The notes: a model not told the origin generated them from the sequence alone. 64,000 nucleotides of DNA from Planctomycetota bacterium (GCA_028281765.1 JANQJF010000118.1:1-64000), one strand, 5' to 3'; counted from the first letter of the stretch, positions 26,166 to 35,200 are shown. Numbers and translations are program-made.

Positions 26166-27866
26166 ATGCCCACTCTGAAGACTCTCCCCCTCTTCGCATC
26201 CGCTCTCGCTCTCACGGCGGTGTCCGTGAGCGCGCAGAGCATGGCCGACGGCCTCAACGGCTACAGCGTCTCGTCGCCGCTTCTCACGATCGGTGAGACC
26301 ATCTCCGGGACTACCGGAGCCCTCAACCCGCTTTCGGCCGGCGACTACACGCCCGTGGGCGTTCTCGACGGTCTGGGCGCATACGAACTCGACGATGACA
26401 CCGTCCGAGTGATCTCCAACCACGAGCTCTTGCAGTTCCGCGGCAACGCCTTTCCGGTCAACGACGGCCAAGGCGGGAGTTTCACGATGACGGGTGCGCG
26501 CCTGTCGTACTTCGACATCGACAAGGAGTCTCGTCAGATCGTCGATGCGGGCCTCGCGATCAACAAGATCTACGATGCCTACGGCAACGTCGCGACGGAC
26601 ACGAGCTTCCTCCTCGATGGTTTCGGTGGCCTCAGCCGATTCTGCTCGAGTTCGCTCTTCGAAGCCGGCGAGTATGGCCTCGTTGACACGGTCTACTTCA
26701 CTGGCGAAGAGGACGGTTCGAACTTCAATCCGGTCGGTGGCGCGCAGTGGGCCCTCGACGTCGAAACGGGCAACTTCTGGCAGATCCCGTTCGCCGGTCG
26801 CGGCGCTTGGGAGAACGTCACTCTGGTCGATACGGGCAGCCCGTTCACGATCGGCATGGTGCTCGCCGACGATTCGTCGCCCTTCGATGCAGATGGCGAC
26901 GGCGAGAACGAGGCCGCGCCGCTCTACCTCTACGTCGGTTACAAGATCCCCGGCGGCAACTTCCTCGAGCGGAACGGTCTCGCGATCGGTCTGCTCTACG
27001 TCTGGCGCGCTAACAATGGCGACCGCTCGCCGCTCGAGTTCAACTCGAACGGTCGGCGCAACGGTCGCTGGATTCGCGTTCAGAACTTTCCGCGTCCGGG
27101 TCTCGCGTCTGTGGATGGCTCGACCGGCTACGACGAGTTCGGCTTCCCGACGCAGCGCAACCTGTGGACTCAGGCCGAGGCTGTCGGTGCGTTCGGTTTC
27201 TCGCGCCCGGAAGACCTCGCCACGAACCCGAACCGCGACAACGAAGTCGTCCTCGCCTCGACCGGCGTCGACACCTACGCAGTCGACCCGGCTTCCGGCG
27301 ACGGGGCCGATACGTTCGGCACCCTCTACCGCATTCGGGTTCGCTTCTCCGGGTTCTTCTCGTTCTTCCCGCGGGGATCGGTCCGGATCCTCTACGACGG
27401 CGATGCCGATGCAAACCGCAGGCTCCGTTCGCCGGACAACCTCGACTGGGCGGACGACGGCTACATCTACGTTCAGGAAGACAAGGCCGAGACCGATACG
27501 CTCGCGACGATGGAGCCGCTGTTCGGTCCCGGCGCCGTCAACCAGAACGAAGCCGGCATCGTGCGCGTGAACCCGAACAACGGTTCGTTGCTGCGCGTCG
27601 CGAACATCGATCGTTCGGTTGTCCTCGACGGTTCGATCACTACGCCGAGCAACGCGGTTGACGTCGATCTCGGCATCGCCGGCGCCTGGGAGAGCTCGGG
27701 CATCCTCGACGTCTCTTCGCTGTTCGGTGAAGACGACGGCACGCTGTTCCTGTTCAATATCCAGGCTCACGGCATCGAAGACCAGGACCAGTTCAACCCG
27801 TCGTCGCGCATCGTCGACGGCGACCTCGTCGAGGGCGGTCAGCTGCTCTTCCTCGAGCGCAACTGA
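26166..27866 (+). CDS. Secreted PhoX-like (DUF839) alkaline phosphatase family protein
   Basis: This encodes 566 residues with signal peptide TLPLFASALALTAVSVSAQS. The body has the DUF839/PhoX pattern: DTVRVISNHELLQF near residue 80, GLSRFCSSSLFEAGEYG at about 155, VYFTGEEDG, then FSRPEDLATNP and SPDNLDWADDGYIYVQED in the C-terminal third. PhoX enzymes are calcium- and iron-dependent phosphomonoesterases of the periplasm or exterior, and the acidic and Cys residues in these motifs fit a metal site. Many DUF839 members are untested, so activity is inferred. A hairpin terminator follows at 27919-27947. It is divergent from the imelysin operon. Confidence 0.7.
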   Translation: MPTLKTLPLFASALALTAVSVSAQSMADGLNGYSVSSPLLTIGETISGTTGALNPLSAGDYTPVGVLDGLGAYELDDDTVRVISNHELLQFRGNAFPVNDGQGGSFTMTGARLSYFDIDKESRQIVDAGLAINKIYDAYGNVATDTSFLLDGFGGLSRFCSSSLFEAGEYGLVDTVYFTGEEDGSNFNPVGGAQWALDVETGNFWQIPFAGRGAWENVTLVDTGSPFTIGMVLADDSSPFDADGDGENEAAPLYLYVGYKIPGGNFLERNGLAIGLLYVWRANNGDRSPLEFNSNGRRNGRWIRVQNFPRPGLASVDGSTGYDEFGFPTQRNLWTQAEAVGAFGFSRPEDLATNPNRDNEVVLASTGVDTYAVDPASGDGADTFGTLYRIRVRFSGFFSFFPRGSVRILYDGDADANRRLRSPDNLDWADDGYIYVQEDKAETDTLATMEPLFGPGAVNQNEAGIVRVNPNNGSLLRVANIDRSVVLDGSITTPSNAVDVDLGIAGAWESSGILDVSSLFGEDDGTLFLFNIQAHGIEDQDQFNPSSRIVDGDLVEGGQLLFLERN

Positions 27867-27918
27867 CACGGGCGCCAGATGCCGCGTCCGAGAGACGCAA
27901 GCCTGGTCGGCCCAATGC

Positions 27919-27947
27919 GAAGAGCCGCGACTCCGTCTTGGCTCTTC
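27919..27947 (+). terminator. Hairpin terminator after the PhoX-like gene
   Basis: An 8-bp perfect stem, GAAGAGCC (27919-27926) with GGCTCTTC (27940-27947), encloses a 13-base loop and is followed by TGCG rather than a T-run. It belongs to the same AGAGCC/GGCTCT terminator style as at 5197 and 9606. Confidence 0.5.
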
Positions 27948-28073
27948 TGCGTTCGTGTGGGCATGAACGTGGTGATTCGCCTGATTGGCGCCTTCTCCTA
28001 TGCGAATCGCGACGGAGGATATGAAAGTCGCTATGCTCTCGCGCGGGGGTTATGAGCCCAACGGAGACACATC

Positions 28074-29918
28074 ATGATGCGACACCTCGTTCTCGCCTTG
28101 TTCGTCTGGCCGATGGTTCAAAGCGCTGCGCCAGCGCAGTGCGAGGCCGGGCCGCCGCAGGCCTATGACTCGCTGCACGAATCACCCGGGGACTTCCGGA
28201 ACGTCCGTGGCTTCACTTACCTCGCGGTCTACCCGTCGCTGAACACGCAGGGCGCGGTCCACAACGGCAGCCTCGAGTGGCGCGGCGTCGCGTCGCCGAC
28301 CGTCATGTGGGAGAACTACGAGCCGGGTGGTCAGACTGCCAAGTCCGTGCAGCGACAGCTCAGCACGCTGAAGGGCATGGGCGTGAACACGATTCGCGTG
28401 TTCATGTCGTTCCCGACGTGGGAGTTCCATCACCAGCAGTCGCTGCTCACGGGGAAGCCGAACGCCTACAACGAGCGCGTTGCCGACTTCTTCCTGGCGT
28501 GTCGCTACGTCGGCATCAAGGTCATCCCGGTCATCTGGGACAACACGGGTGTCGGCGCGTTCAACGAGCCGAACTACGGAACCGCGGCCGATTACTTCTC
28601 GCCGAACGTGTTCCACTACTGGCACTCGAACCCCGGCGTTACCAAGATGATGGACATGCTGCAGCAGGGCGGCGGCACGTTCCTCGGCACGCTGGCCGAG
28701 ACCTACATCCTCGACCTGGTCGCCGCCGCGAGCGTCGCGGATTCGGTCGCGATCTGGGAAGTCATGAACGAGCCGTTCGGCTTCGACGAGTCGATGCTCA
28801 GCCAGATGGTGCCCGGCACGTTGCAGATCCTCGATGCCGCGAGCGACTTGCCGATCATGCTCGGATTGCCGTGGTGGGATCACACGATGCACGTGTGCGC
28901 GCGGCTGCCGCAGATCGACATCCTGTCGATTCACCACTACGCGCACTTCGCGACGCATGCGTCGCTGCGTTCGCAGATCCACAACTCCACGCACATCCGC
29001 CTGAGCCCGCTGCAGTCGACGCAGGCTCCGTACTTGCGGAAGCCGCTGATTCTCGCGGAAACGGGCTCGCCCGGCATGGGGCACCACTACGCGGATGCGA
29101 TCGATCAGGCCGAGTTCGTGCGGCGTCCGGACCTCGGTCCGGCTGAGACCGGCGTCGGTTTCCTGTCGTTCTCCGCGATGAACGGCTGGCAGCACGGCAA
29201 CTACCCCTTCAAGCATCAGGGTGGCGTGCTCTACGCCGATTGCACCGTGCGCGATCACTCGGTCGTGGACCGCATGCGCCGCGCCGCGAAGCTGCCGCGG
29301 GGGACCCGGTTCGTCGAAAAGACCGCGGCCTCGACGCCGGCGTGTCCGCACGACGAACCGGCGACTACGGACAACCCGCCGTGGGCCGGCTACGTCGGTC
29401 AGTCGCCGATCCCGCCGCATCTCGACAACTACTCCGACCGCCTGACGTGGATGAAGGCGCTGCCGACGGACTTCCTGAACATCGGCGTCACGCCCGGGTG
29501 CCCGCCGGACTTCGGGGCCTACGTCGAGATGCGCTACATGTTTGAGATGTCCTACTACACGGCGACCGCGGCGCACGACCTCGCGTCGGCGTGGATCCTC
29601 ACGTCCGGCCTCGTCAATCCTCCGGGCCTCCCGAACGGCAACCCGTACGCGGACGCGACCAGCGCGCCGCAGTTCACGGTGATTCCTCCCGCGATCCGGA
29701 CGGCGATCGAGGCCCACATGGCGGCGACCGACCTCGTCATCGACGGCAGCGGCAACTTCGTCCCGACGCCGTTCACGAACAGCCTGCTCGCGCAGAGCTC
29801 GGCGGGCCCGCTGTTCGACCCGCGTGTCCATCCCGAGCACTTGGCGCTGCTGTGCGTCAACGTGTTCGACCCGTGGCGCGTCGCGATGAAGGACTACGTG
29901 ATCGCGCAGGCGCGTTAG
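28074..29918 (+). CDS. Secreted GH5-like glycoside hydrolase (TIM barrel)
   Basis: This encodes 614 residues with a signal peptide (VLALFVWPMVQSAAPAQ). The N-terminal 370 residues follow a clan-A TIM barrel: GFTYLAVYPS, LSTLKGMGVNTIRVFMSFPTW, VGIKVIPVIWD, then SVAIWEVMNEPFG with the probable acid/base Glu233 (NEP), DILSIHHYAHF, and PLILAETGSPG with the probable nucleophile Glu329. This fits GH5-type endo-glucanases or mannanases; the substrate cannot be assigned. A C-terminal region of about 200 residues is unrecognised. A purine stretch GGAG lies about ten bases before the start. A TATGCT hexamer about 37 bases upstream may be the -10 box. Confidence 0.8.
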   Translation: MMRHLVLALFVWPMVQSAAPAQCEAGPPQAYDSLHESPGDFRNVRGFTYLAVYPSLNTQGAVHNGSLEWRGVASPTVMWENYEPGGQTAKSVQRQLSTLKGMGVNTIRVFMSFPTWEFHHQQSLLTGKPNAYNERVADFFLACRYVGIKVIPVIWDNTGVGAFNEPNYGTAADYFSPNVFHYWHSNPGVTKMMDMLQQGGGTFLGTLAETYILDLVAAASVADSVAIWEVMNEPFGFDESMLSQMVPGTLQILDAASDLPIMLGLPWWDHTMHVCARLPQIDILSIHHYAHFATHASLRSQIHNSTHIRLSPLQSTQAPYLRKPLILAETGSPGMGHHYADAIDQAEFVRRPDLGPAETGVGFLSFSAMNGWQHGNYPFKHQGGVLYADCTVRDHSVVDRMRRAAKLPRGTRFVEKTAASTPACPHDEPATTDNPPWAGYVGQSPIPPHLDNYSDRLTWMKALPTDFLNIGVTPGCPPDFGAYVEMRYMFEMSYYTATAAHDLASAWILTSGLVNPPGLPNGNPYADATSAPQFTVIPPAIRTAIEAHMAATDLVIDGSGNFVPTPFTNSLLAQSSAGPLFDPRVHPEHLALLCVNVFDPWRVAMKDYVIAQAR

Positions 29919-29989
29919 GAGACGCGCTCCGCGACGAGATTTTTCGGAATCCGTGCCCCCGCAAGGCCGGGTTCCGGATTCTGGGTTTC

Positions 29990-30517
29990 GTGAATGCTCC
30001 TTCGCCCAATCCGGATCCGACGTCTCCGTTCGAGCGGTTGATCCGAGACCATCAGCGGTCCGTGTGGCGCTATCTGCGCTTCCTCGGAGCCGATGCCGAC
30101 GAAGCCGCTGATCTGACCCAAGAGACGTTCGTCTCGGTCGTCGGCAAGCCGGTCGAGCGTTTCGGGGTCGGTGGCGCACGCGCGTACCTTCGACGCGTCG
30201 CGAAGAACGCTTGGTTGAAGCGACTCGAACGTCGCACGGGACTCGTCGAGGTGGATAGCGACCTCGTCGAGCAAGCCTACGACTGGTACCTCAGAGACGA
30301 CGATGGCGCGGGGGTTTCTGCGGCTCTGGATGCCTGCCTCGAAGAGTTGCCGGCCCGTACCCGCCACGCATTGGGGCTTCGGTTCGAGCAGCGCATGCAT
30401 CGCGAAGCGATGGCGCAGGAACTCGACCTCGGTGAAGAGGGAGTCAAGAGCTTGCTGCAGCGTGCGTATGCACGGCTGCGAACCTGCATCGAAGCGAGGT
30501 TGGGCCATGGGTCCTGA
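29990..30517 (+). CDS. RNA polymerase sigma factor (sigma-70 family, ECF type)
   Basis: This encodes 175 residues from a GTG start. Region 2 appears as FERLIRDHQRSVWRYLRFLG, then DEAADLTQETFVSVV and ARAYLRRVAKNAWLKRLERR. Region 4 appears as LEELPARTRHALGLRFEQRM, then REAMAQELDLGEEGVKSLLQRAYARLRTCI. The gene downstream overlaps its end by 11 bases and encodes a short one-pass membrane protein, so the pair resembles a sigma factor with a membrane regulator. There is no ATG in frame between the upstream gene and the sigma region, so the GTG at 29990 is the best start. Confidence 0.85.
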   Translation: MNAPSPNPDPTSPFERLIRDHQRSVWRYLRFLGADADEAADLTQETFVSVVGKPVERFGVGGARAYLRRVAKNAWLKRLERRTGLVEVDSDLVEQAYDWYLRDDDGAGVSAALDACLEELPARTRHALGLRFEQRMHREAMAQELDLGEEGVKSLLQRAYARLRTCIEARLGHGS

Positions 30518-30884
30518 ACCGAGGAAGCCTCGAAGACCAGGCGATCCGCGTGATCACGCGGTGCGTGCGCTGCTCGAGGAGAAGCTCGGCGGCGAGCAGC
30601 CGCCCGATCTCACCGCACGAATCCTGACCGCCGCCGACAACGCGTCGAACGCGGATGACTCGACAGCTTTGGACGACACCATGAACCGACCCGATCCTTC
30701 TCACGCCTCCTTCGAGACCGTCGCAGCCAGCCAGAGCCAAGGTCTCATGCGCGAATTCTGTGGCTTCATGGCCGAGAACTCGAAGTGGTGGCTGTTGCCG
30801 TTCCTGTTCGTGTTCGGCCTTCTCGGAATCGCCGTGTTGCTCGGCACGACCGGGGCCGCGCCGTTCATCTACACCCTGTTCTAG
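30507..30884 (+). CDS. Membrane protein with C-terminal DUF5989 segment
   Basis: This encodes 125 residues. The N-terminal half is charged and soluble (ALLEEKLGGEQPPDLTARIL), resembling the opening of sigma-linked anti-sigma proteins. The C-terminal half has LMREFCGFMAENSKWWLLPF, one membrane helix, and an ending TGAAPFIYTLF. That matches the DUF5989 pattern (REF..F......WWLLP and ending APFIYTLF). DUF5989 proteins are usually about 50 residues long and sit beside SxtJ and carbamoyltransferase genes. Here the segment follows a sigma factor instead and has an extra N-terminal part. An internal ATG (MNRPDP) could also give a short DUF5989 protein alone. Confidence 0.65.
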   Translation: MGPEPRKPRRPGDPRDHAVRALLEEKLGGEQPPDLTARILTAADNASNADDSTALDDTMNRPDPSHASFETVAASQSQGLMREFCGFMAENSKWWLLPFLFVFGLLGIAVLLGTTGAAPFIYTLF

Positions 30885-30914
30885 GAGCGGACGGCCGCGG
30901 GCTTCGGTCCGCGG

Positions 30915-31946
30915 TCACCGTCGCCGCCGGCGGCGCCGCTGGTCGCGATCTCGCACGCCGTCCGCGTCCCGATCCTCGCCGTGCGGAATGTCGTGGAGGA
31001 ATCGGATGCCCTCCTTCAGCCCGGCGGAGACGTGATCCTTGTAGATCTTGCGATTCTCCTCGGACGCGAACTCCGCGTTGCTCTCGAGGAGCGCCTTCTT
31101 GATGTCCTTGGCGCCGGCCTTCTCCGGGAGCTGTCGCATCACCGTGCCCTCGAGTCCGAACTGGCCCGAGCGCACGATCAGGATTCCGGGTGCCCTGCGC
31201 TCGCCTTCGATCGACTTCGCCCAGTCCGCATCGACGTCCTCGTCGATCAGGTCGGTGTGGAACCTACCGACGACCTCCTCGTCGGAGAGAACCTCGCGAA
31301 GACTCTCGCGGGTCTTGCGCTCGTCAGTCGTGACGACGATCAGCAGTCGCTGATCACCGGCTGCGACGTTGAGAGCTTGGCGGAACGTGTCGGAGTCCGG
31401 GAGGAGCGCGGGTTCCGACGCGTCGGTCGGCTCGTAGTCTGCGGCGATGCGCTGCATCGCCGTGAGGATCGATCGAGTGCTGTTCTTGGCGCGGCGTCGC
31501 GCGAGGACGCTCGGGCTGCGACCGGAGCGGGAGAGGCGTTCTTTGCCAGTAGGGTCGAAGATGCAGAACGACGTGTTCGCGAAGCGGCCGCCCAGCAGGG
31601 AGCGAACCATCTTCTCCGAAGCCGCGTTCTCGTAGGTCTCGATGCGGATGCAGACGAATGGGCGGGTGGCCGTGATGAACTCTTCGTTCGCGAACAAACT
31701 GTTCTGCGTGCGGGTGTAGCCTCGTCAAAAGCACCCGGAGACGTCGCGGCTCGTCGACGCCGCCGACATGAAGAAGATCGGTCGGTTCGAGCGCTCGGCC
31801 TCCGCGAGGCCGGACTTCCAGGTCGTGTACCACGCGATGCCGGCTTCGCCGACGGCCTGCGGGTGTTCGACGACCTCCTTGCTCCGTTGGGCCGTAGCGA
31901 GAGCCGAGGTTGCGAAGATGGAAGCGGCGATGGCAAGGGTGCGCAT
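30915..31946 (-). pseudogene. Thioredoxin-like exported protein interrupted by an in-frame TGA
   Basis: The first 70 codons encode a signal peptide (MRTLAIAASIFATSALATAQ) and WYTTWKSGLAEAERSNRPIF, then FMSAASTSRDVSGCF. A TGA follows, and the same frame continues with RGYTRTQNSLFANEEFITA, TRPFVCIRIETYENAA, GGRFANTSFCIFDPTG and a helical C-terminal half with a basic tail. The layout (A-x-x-x-x-RPIFF, then a Cys, then FI-x-x-TRPFVC) fits thioredoxin-fold proteins. The stop sits two residues after Cys in the active-site region. Either TGA replaces TGG or TGC (a pseudogene or a sequencing error), or it encodes selenocysteine. No convincing SECIS hairpin is visible after it. The full frame would be 343 residues. 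Confidence 0.65.
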
Positions 31947-32041
31947 GGATCGTTCGGTGTAGGCGGGACGAAGAGGCGGGCGAGCCTCGTCTACAAGATC
32001 CGAGCGGCGGCTGCGGTTGGGGACCGGTCTTCACGGATTTC

Positions 32042-32887
32042 TTGCCAACTTGTCGAGGGGGTCTTCGCTACGGTTCCGCCATCGCTTCGAAGCATCCAAT
32101 TCTCCGGGCAGCCATCCTCGGCGCACTCCTGCTGTCGTCCGCATGCGTGACGACCTCGGGTTCGGACGAGCCCGAGCTCCGGTACCAGTTCGAGGACCAG
32201 ACCCCGGACTACGTCCCCGCGGACGCGTTCGACTCCGTGGTCGTGTTCTACGACGCGAAGGAGAGCGATCTGGCCACGGCGACCGTGATCGGGCCCGACC
32301 GACTCCTGACCGCGGCGCATGTCGTCGACGACGTCGAGTTCGACGAGAACGGCTGGGCGATGCGGCACGTCGACATGGTCCCGACTCGCTATCGCGTCGT
32401 CGCGCAGGGCGATCCGCTCCAGCCGCATGGCGATTGGGCGGTGGTGCAGATCGAAGAGCCTCGCTGGCGAGACTTCGCACCCATGCATGCCGATGCCTTG
32501 CGGGACGGCTGGACTCCGACGGTCGGGACTGAAGTGTTTCTGGTCGGCTACGCGGCCGGCTTCTTTCCCGATCGGACCGTGGACGTCAAAGCGCCGACAC
32601 CGTCCGTCGTCGTCGAGATCTTCGAGCCGGAATGGGGAGGGGAACGCTGGTTCGGGCGTGGCGACTCACTGCACCTCGGCGGCATGTCCGGCGGGCCCGC
32701 GATGGTGTGGAACGCCGAGCACGGCCGAGCCGAGGTGATCGGGGTCTTCAGCGGCTACTCGCCGTCCACGTCGACGACGGCGACCACGGCTCGCCTACTC
32801 GGCGTGCCGGTCGCACAGCACGAAGAGCACGAATCCACGCCCGCGTTCTCGATACAGCGGCTCCCCGTGAAGTGGCTGAAGCCGTAG
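32042..32887 (+). CDS. Trypsin-like serine protease lipoprotein
   Basis: This encodes about 281 residues if started at the TTG (32042). The lipobox LLSSAC follows a hydrophobic segment AAILGALLLSS. The catalytic triad is readable: His in TAAHVV (codon 32318-32320), Asp in HGDWAVVQI (codon 32432-32434), and Ser in GGMSGGPAM (codon 32687-32689). It is thus a chymotrypsin-fold protease anchored in the envelope. The start is uncertain: no ATG or GTG precedes the lipobox. An ATC at 32081 lies seven bases behind a TACGGT hexamer, like other leaderless starts here. It is divergent from the interrupted thioredoxin-like gene. Confidence 0.8.
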   Translation: MPTCRGGLRYGSAIASKHPILRAAILGALLLSSACVTTSGSDEPELRYQFEDQTPDYVPADAFDSVVVFYDAKESDLATATVIGPDRLLTAAHVVDDVEFDENGWAMRHVDMVPTRYRVVAQGDPLQPHGDWAVVQIEEPRWRDFAPMHADALRDGWTPTVGTEVFLVGYAAGFFPDRTVDVKAPTPSVVVEIFEPEWGGERWFGRGDSLHLGGMSGGPAMVWNAEHGRAEVIGVFSGYSPSTSTTATTARLLGVPVAQHEEHESTPAFSIQRLPVKWLKP

Positions 32888-32947
32888 CCGGCGATCCGCG
32901 CGGAGCGGGCCCGCGTCGTGGTACGGAATTGCCGGCTGCGCCGTCGC

Positions 32948-34561
32948 TCAGTTCACGAACGTCATCGGCACCGCGTTGCTCGCGTGCGTCACGTTCATCG
33001 TGGAGTTGTCGATGACGACGTAGGCGTGGTTGAGCTCGAGCCCGGCGATCGCCGGCGGCAGGATTCCGCCCGGGATCGACAGCGTCGCGGTCGAGCGGCC
33101 GGAACTGTTCAGCGAGTTCACGGTGTTGCCGAACGGGAACGTATTCGGGTTCGAGAGCAGCATCAGGAACCAACCGTCGACTTCGAGCGGAACCGGGACG
33201 CCGTCGAGGACGATACCGGGCGTCGTGCCGGCAGCCGAGCCGAGCAGCAGGTGGGTGTCACCGCTGAAGTCGGAACCGGCCATCATGTCGAAGCTGATCG
33301 AACCGCCCGAGGCGATCGAAATCTCCGACGCGTCCTCCCAGAGAGTGCGCTCGATGTACTCCGACTTGAAGACCGTGCCGGGCGTGTTGTACTGCCACAG
33401 CACCGTGCCGTTCGTATTGACCTCGTAGCACTCGGTTTGGTTCGCGGCGGTGATCCAGGTGTTGCCGTTCGGCAGGCGGAACGCGCCCGACTGCGTGCTC
33501 GAGCCGAACACTCCCGAGATCGACCAGGTCGGCGCCGTCGGGCCGTAGCGACCGCTGGGGTCCAGGATGAAAGCCCCCGAAGGATCGAGTGGGAGCTCGA
33601 TCTCGAGCACTTCACTCTGGCCGGGTTGACCGTTCTGGTTGTTGAAGATCGTCACGTTGCCCGCGCCGGGATAACCCTTCGGGATCATCTGCGCGCTGTG
33701 CTGGCCTTCGAGGATCTTGTGCGCCGAGGTGCCGGCGTCGTACGCCTGCGGGTTGCCCCATCGGTAGAGCAGGTCACCGCCCTTGCCCCACATGCCACCC
33801 GTGTGACCCGCGGCTTCCGCCATGGTCGTGCTGTGGTCGATGACCCAAATCTCGTCCTGGTTGCGCGCGCTGAGGATGATCCAGTCGTAGTCCTCGACGT
33901 ACTCGATCGAGTTGCTGTGGTTCCAGTCGCCGTTGCTGTGGGTGACGCCGGACGGGTAGTTGATGTCGATCAGCTCGGGGTGGTTGCCGACGACGCCGAA
34001 ATTGGCCTTGCTGGAATCGAAGTCCTGGATCAGGTGATCCCAGATGTGCCACTTCCAGACGATCGTGCCCGAGAACGGGCCGGTCGGCTGCACCTCGATG
34101 ATGTGGTCGGGGCGGAACACGTTGTTGACCCGCGCCGGGTTGCGCCCGGCGGCGATGGCTTCGGCTTCGGTCTTCAGTTCCCAAGCGATCAGCAGGACGT
34201 TGCCGTTCGGCAGGACCTCGACGTCGTGATGCGAGCGGTTGCCGCCGGTGTCGTAGCGGAAGTCCCACATCACGTCGCCGTCGAGGTTGAGCCGTTGGAC
34301 GCCACCGCCCGTGCCGCCCGCGATCGAGCTGCCGGGTGTGCGGATGGTGCGATACAGCGTGCCGTCGGTGTGCATGTGGATCGCGAGGCCCGGGTTGAAC
34401 GAGCTGCTCCACGTGTGCACGGTCACGCCGTTGTTGTCGATGAGACGAGTCGTGCTCCCGAACGACGGCCCGACGATGCGCAGGCCGGGCGCGAGTTGTG
34501 CGGAGGCGACGGAGCAGCAGGCGAGGCCGAGAAGAGCGGCAGCGTGAGTCGTGTATCTCAT
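32948..34561 (-). CDS. Secreted arylsulfotransferase (ASST)-like beta-propeller protein
   Basis: This encodes 537 residues with signal peptide MRYTTHAAALLGLACCSVASA. The body shows the ASST layout: a propeller with histidine-containing blades, such as NRSHHDVEVLPNGNVLLIAW, DWNHSNSIEYVEDYDWIILS, YRWGNPQAYD, GQHSAQMIPKGYPGAGNVTI and GAFRLPNGNTWITA. In characterised arylsulfotransferases a propeller His is transiently sulfated. Here the conserved His residues are present, but the substrate is not known. The C-terminal 110 residues look like a variant of the recurrent domain of this genome. I chose the start at 34561 over 34573 because it gives a compact signal peptide. Confidence 0.75.
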   Translation of the reverse strand: MRYTTHAAALLGLACCSVASAQLAPGLRIVGPSFGSTTRLIDNNGVTVHTWSSSFNPGLAIHMHTDGTLYRTIRTPGSSIAGGTGGGVQRLNLDGDVMWDFRYDTGGNRSHHDVEVLPNGNVLLIAWELKTEAEAIAAGRNPARVNNVFRPDHIIEVQPTGPFSGTIVWKWHIWDHLIQDFDSSKANFGVVGNHPELIDINYPSGVTHSNGDWNHSNSIEYVEDYDWIILSARNQDEIWVIDHSTTMAEAAGHTGGMWGKGGDLLYRWGNPQAYDAGTSAHKILEGQHSAQMIPKGYPGAGNVTIFNNQNGQPGQSEVLEIELPLDPSGAFILDPSGRYGPTAPTWSISGVFGSSTQSGAFRLPNGNTWITAANQTECYEVNTNGTVLWQYNTPGTVFKSEYIERTLWEDASEISIASGGSISFDMMAGSDFSGDTHLLLGSAAGTTPGIVLDGVPVPLEVDGWFLMLLSNPNTFPFGNTVNSLNSSGRSTATLSIPGGILPPAIAGLELNHAYVVIDNSTMNVTHASNAVPMTFVN

Positions 34562-34777
34562 GGCGAATTGCACGGGGGATGAGAGCCGCCCCAGGCTACG
34601 CGCTGGCCGGGGCGCGCGATACCCTCGTGCGGGAGCCGACCGGACGAAGACAATCTCGATACGCGTCGCGCACCGGAAAACGACGTGTCAGGGATTGACG
34701 GCGCGGCGGCAGGCCGATGCGAACGCACGGTCACGACGGAGACATGCGCTGATCCGTAGAGCCAGGGCGAGACGAGG

Positions 34778-34842
34778 GGCGTGCGTCTCGGCTTGATCGG
34801 CATGGAAGGCTGTGAGTACCACGGTGTCATGGGGCCGCAGTG
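34778..34842 (+). pseudogene. Relic of the recurrent C-terminal domain
   Basis: The plus strand reads LGLIGMEGCEYHG and then stops soon after. This closely matches DLSVIGMENCEYHG in the secreted protein at 7953-9584. No start codon, signal sequence or remaining domain is found in the 34562-34777 stretch, which otherwise holds no supported gene. It is a short fragment left from a lost or recombined paralogue. Confidence 0.45.
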
Positions 34843-34888
34843 AAGCCTGACGAGTGACGCGGCGGACAATCGCGCTACCGTGGCGTCC

Positions 34889-35191
34889 ATGTTCATCGCC
34901 ATGAACCGATTCCGCATCGCGCTCGGTCGAGAAGAGGTCTTTGAGACGCTGTGGCGCGAGCGCGATTCCTACCTCGCAGACGTCGAGGGTTTCGAGCGGT
35001 TTCATCTGCTGCGCGGGCCGAGTGACGACGAGTGCACGCTGTTCGTCTCGCACACGCAGTGGCGGAGTCACGAGGACTTCGTCGCTTGGACCGAGTCCGA
35101 CGCGTTCCGCAAGGCGCACGGTCAGTCGAAGGCGCCGCCGGGGACCTACCTCGGGCATCCACAGTTCGAGGGCTTCGAAGTCGTCGTGTAA
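34889..35191 (+). CDS. ABM-domain monooxygenase, HmoA/IsdG-like
   Basis: This encodes 100 residues with the antibiotic-biosynthesis-monooxygenase fold pattern: FIAMNRFRIALGREEVFETLW, then the loop DVEGFERFHLLRG, a strand with TLFVSHTQWRSHEDFVAW and the helix SDAFRKAHGQ. The HmoA/IsdG group with this layout degrades haem to release iron, with the helix His as the likely haem ligand; other ABM proteins oxidise small aromatics. A TACCGT hexamer lies seven bases before the ATG, so the transcript may be leaderless. The MBL-like gene begins nine bases after its stop, which suggests an operon. Confidence 0.75.
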   Translation: MFIAMNRFRIALGREEVFETLWRERDSYLADVEGFERFHLLRGPSDDECTLFVSHTQWRSHEDFVAWTESDAFRKAHGQSKAPPGTYLGHPQFEGFEVVV

Positions 35192-35200
35192 GGGGGCGCC

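Noticed and set aside
25863..27869. A 668-codon minus-strand frame opposite the PhoX-like gene
   Set aside because: Composition is of the shadow type (Arg/Val/Glu-rich) and the sense strand has a Shine-Dalgarno site, signal peptide and DUF839 motifs.
28182..30179. A 665-codon minus-strand frame opposite the GH5-like gene
   Set aside because: No motif is present, while the plus strand has both catalytic glutamates in their proper contexts.
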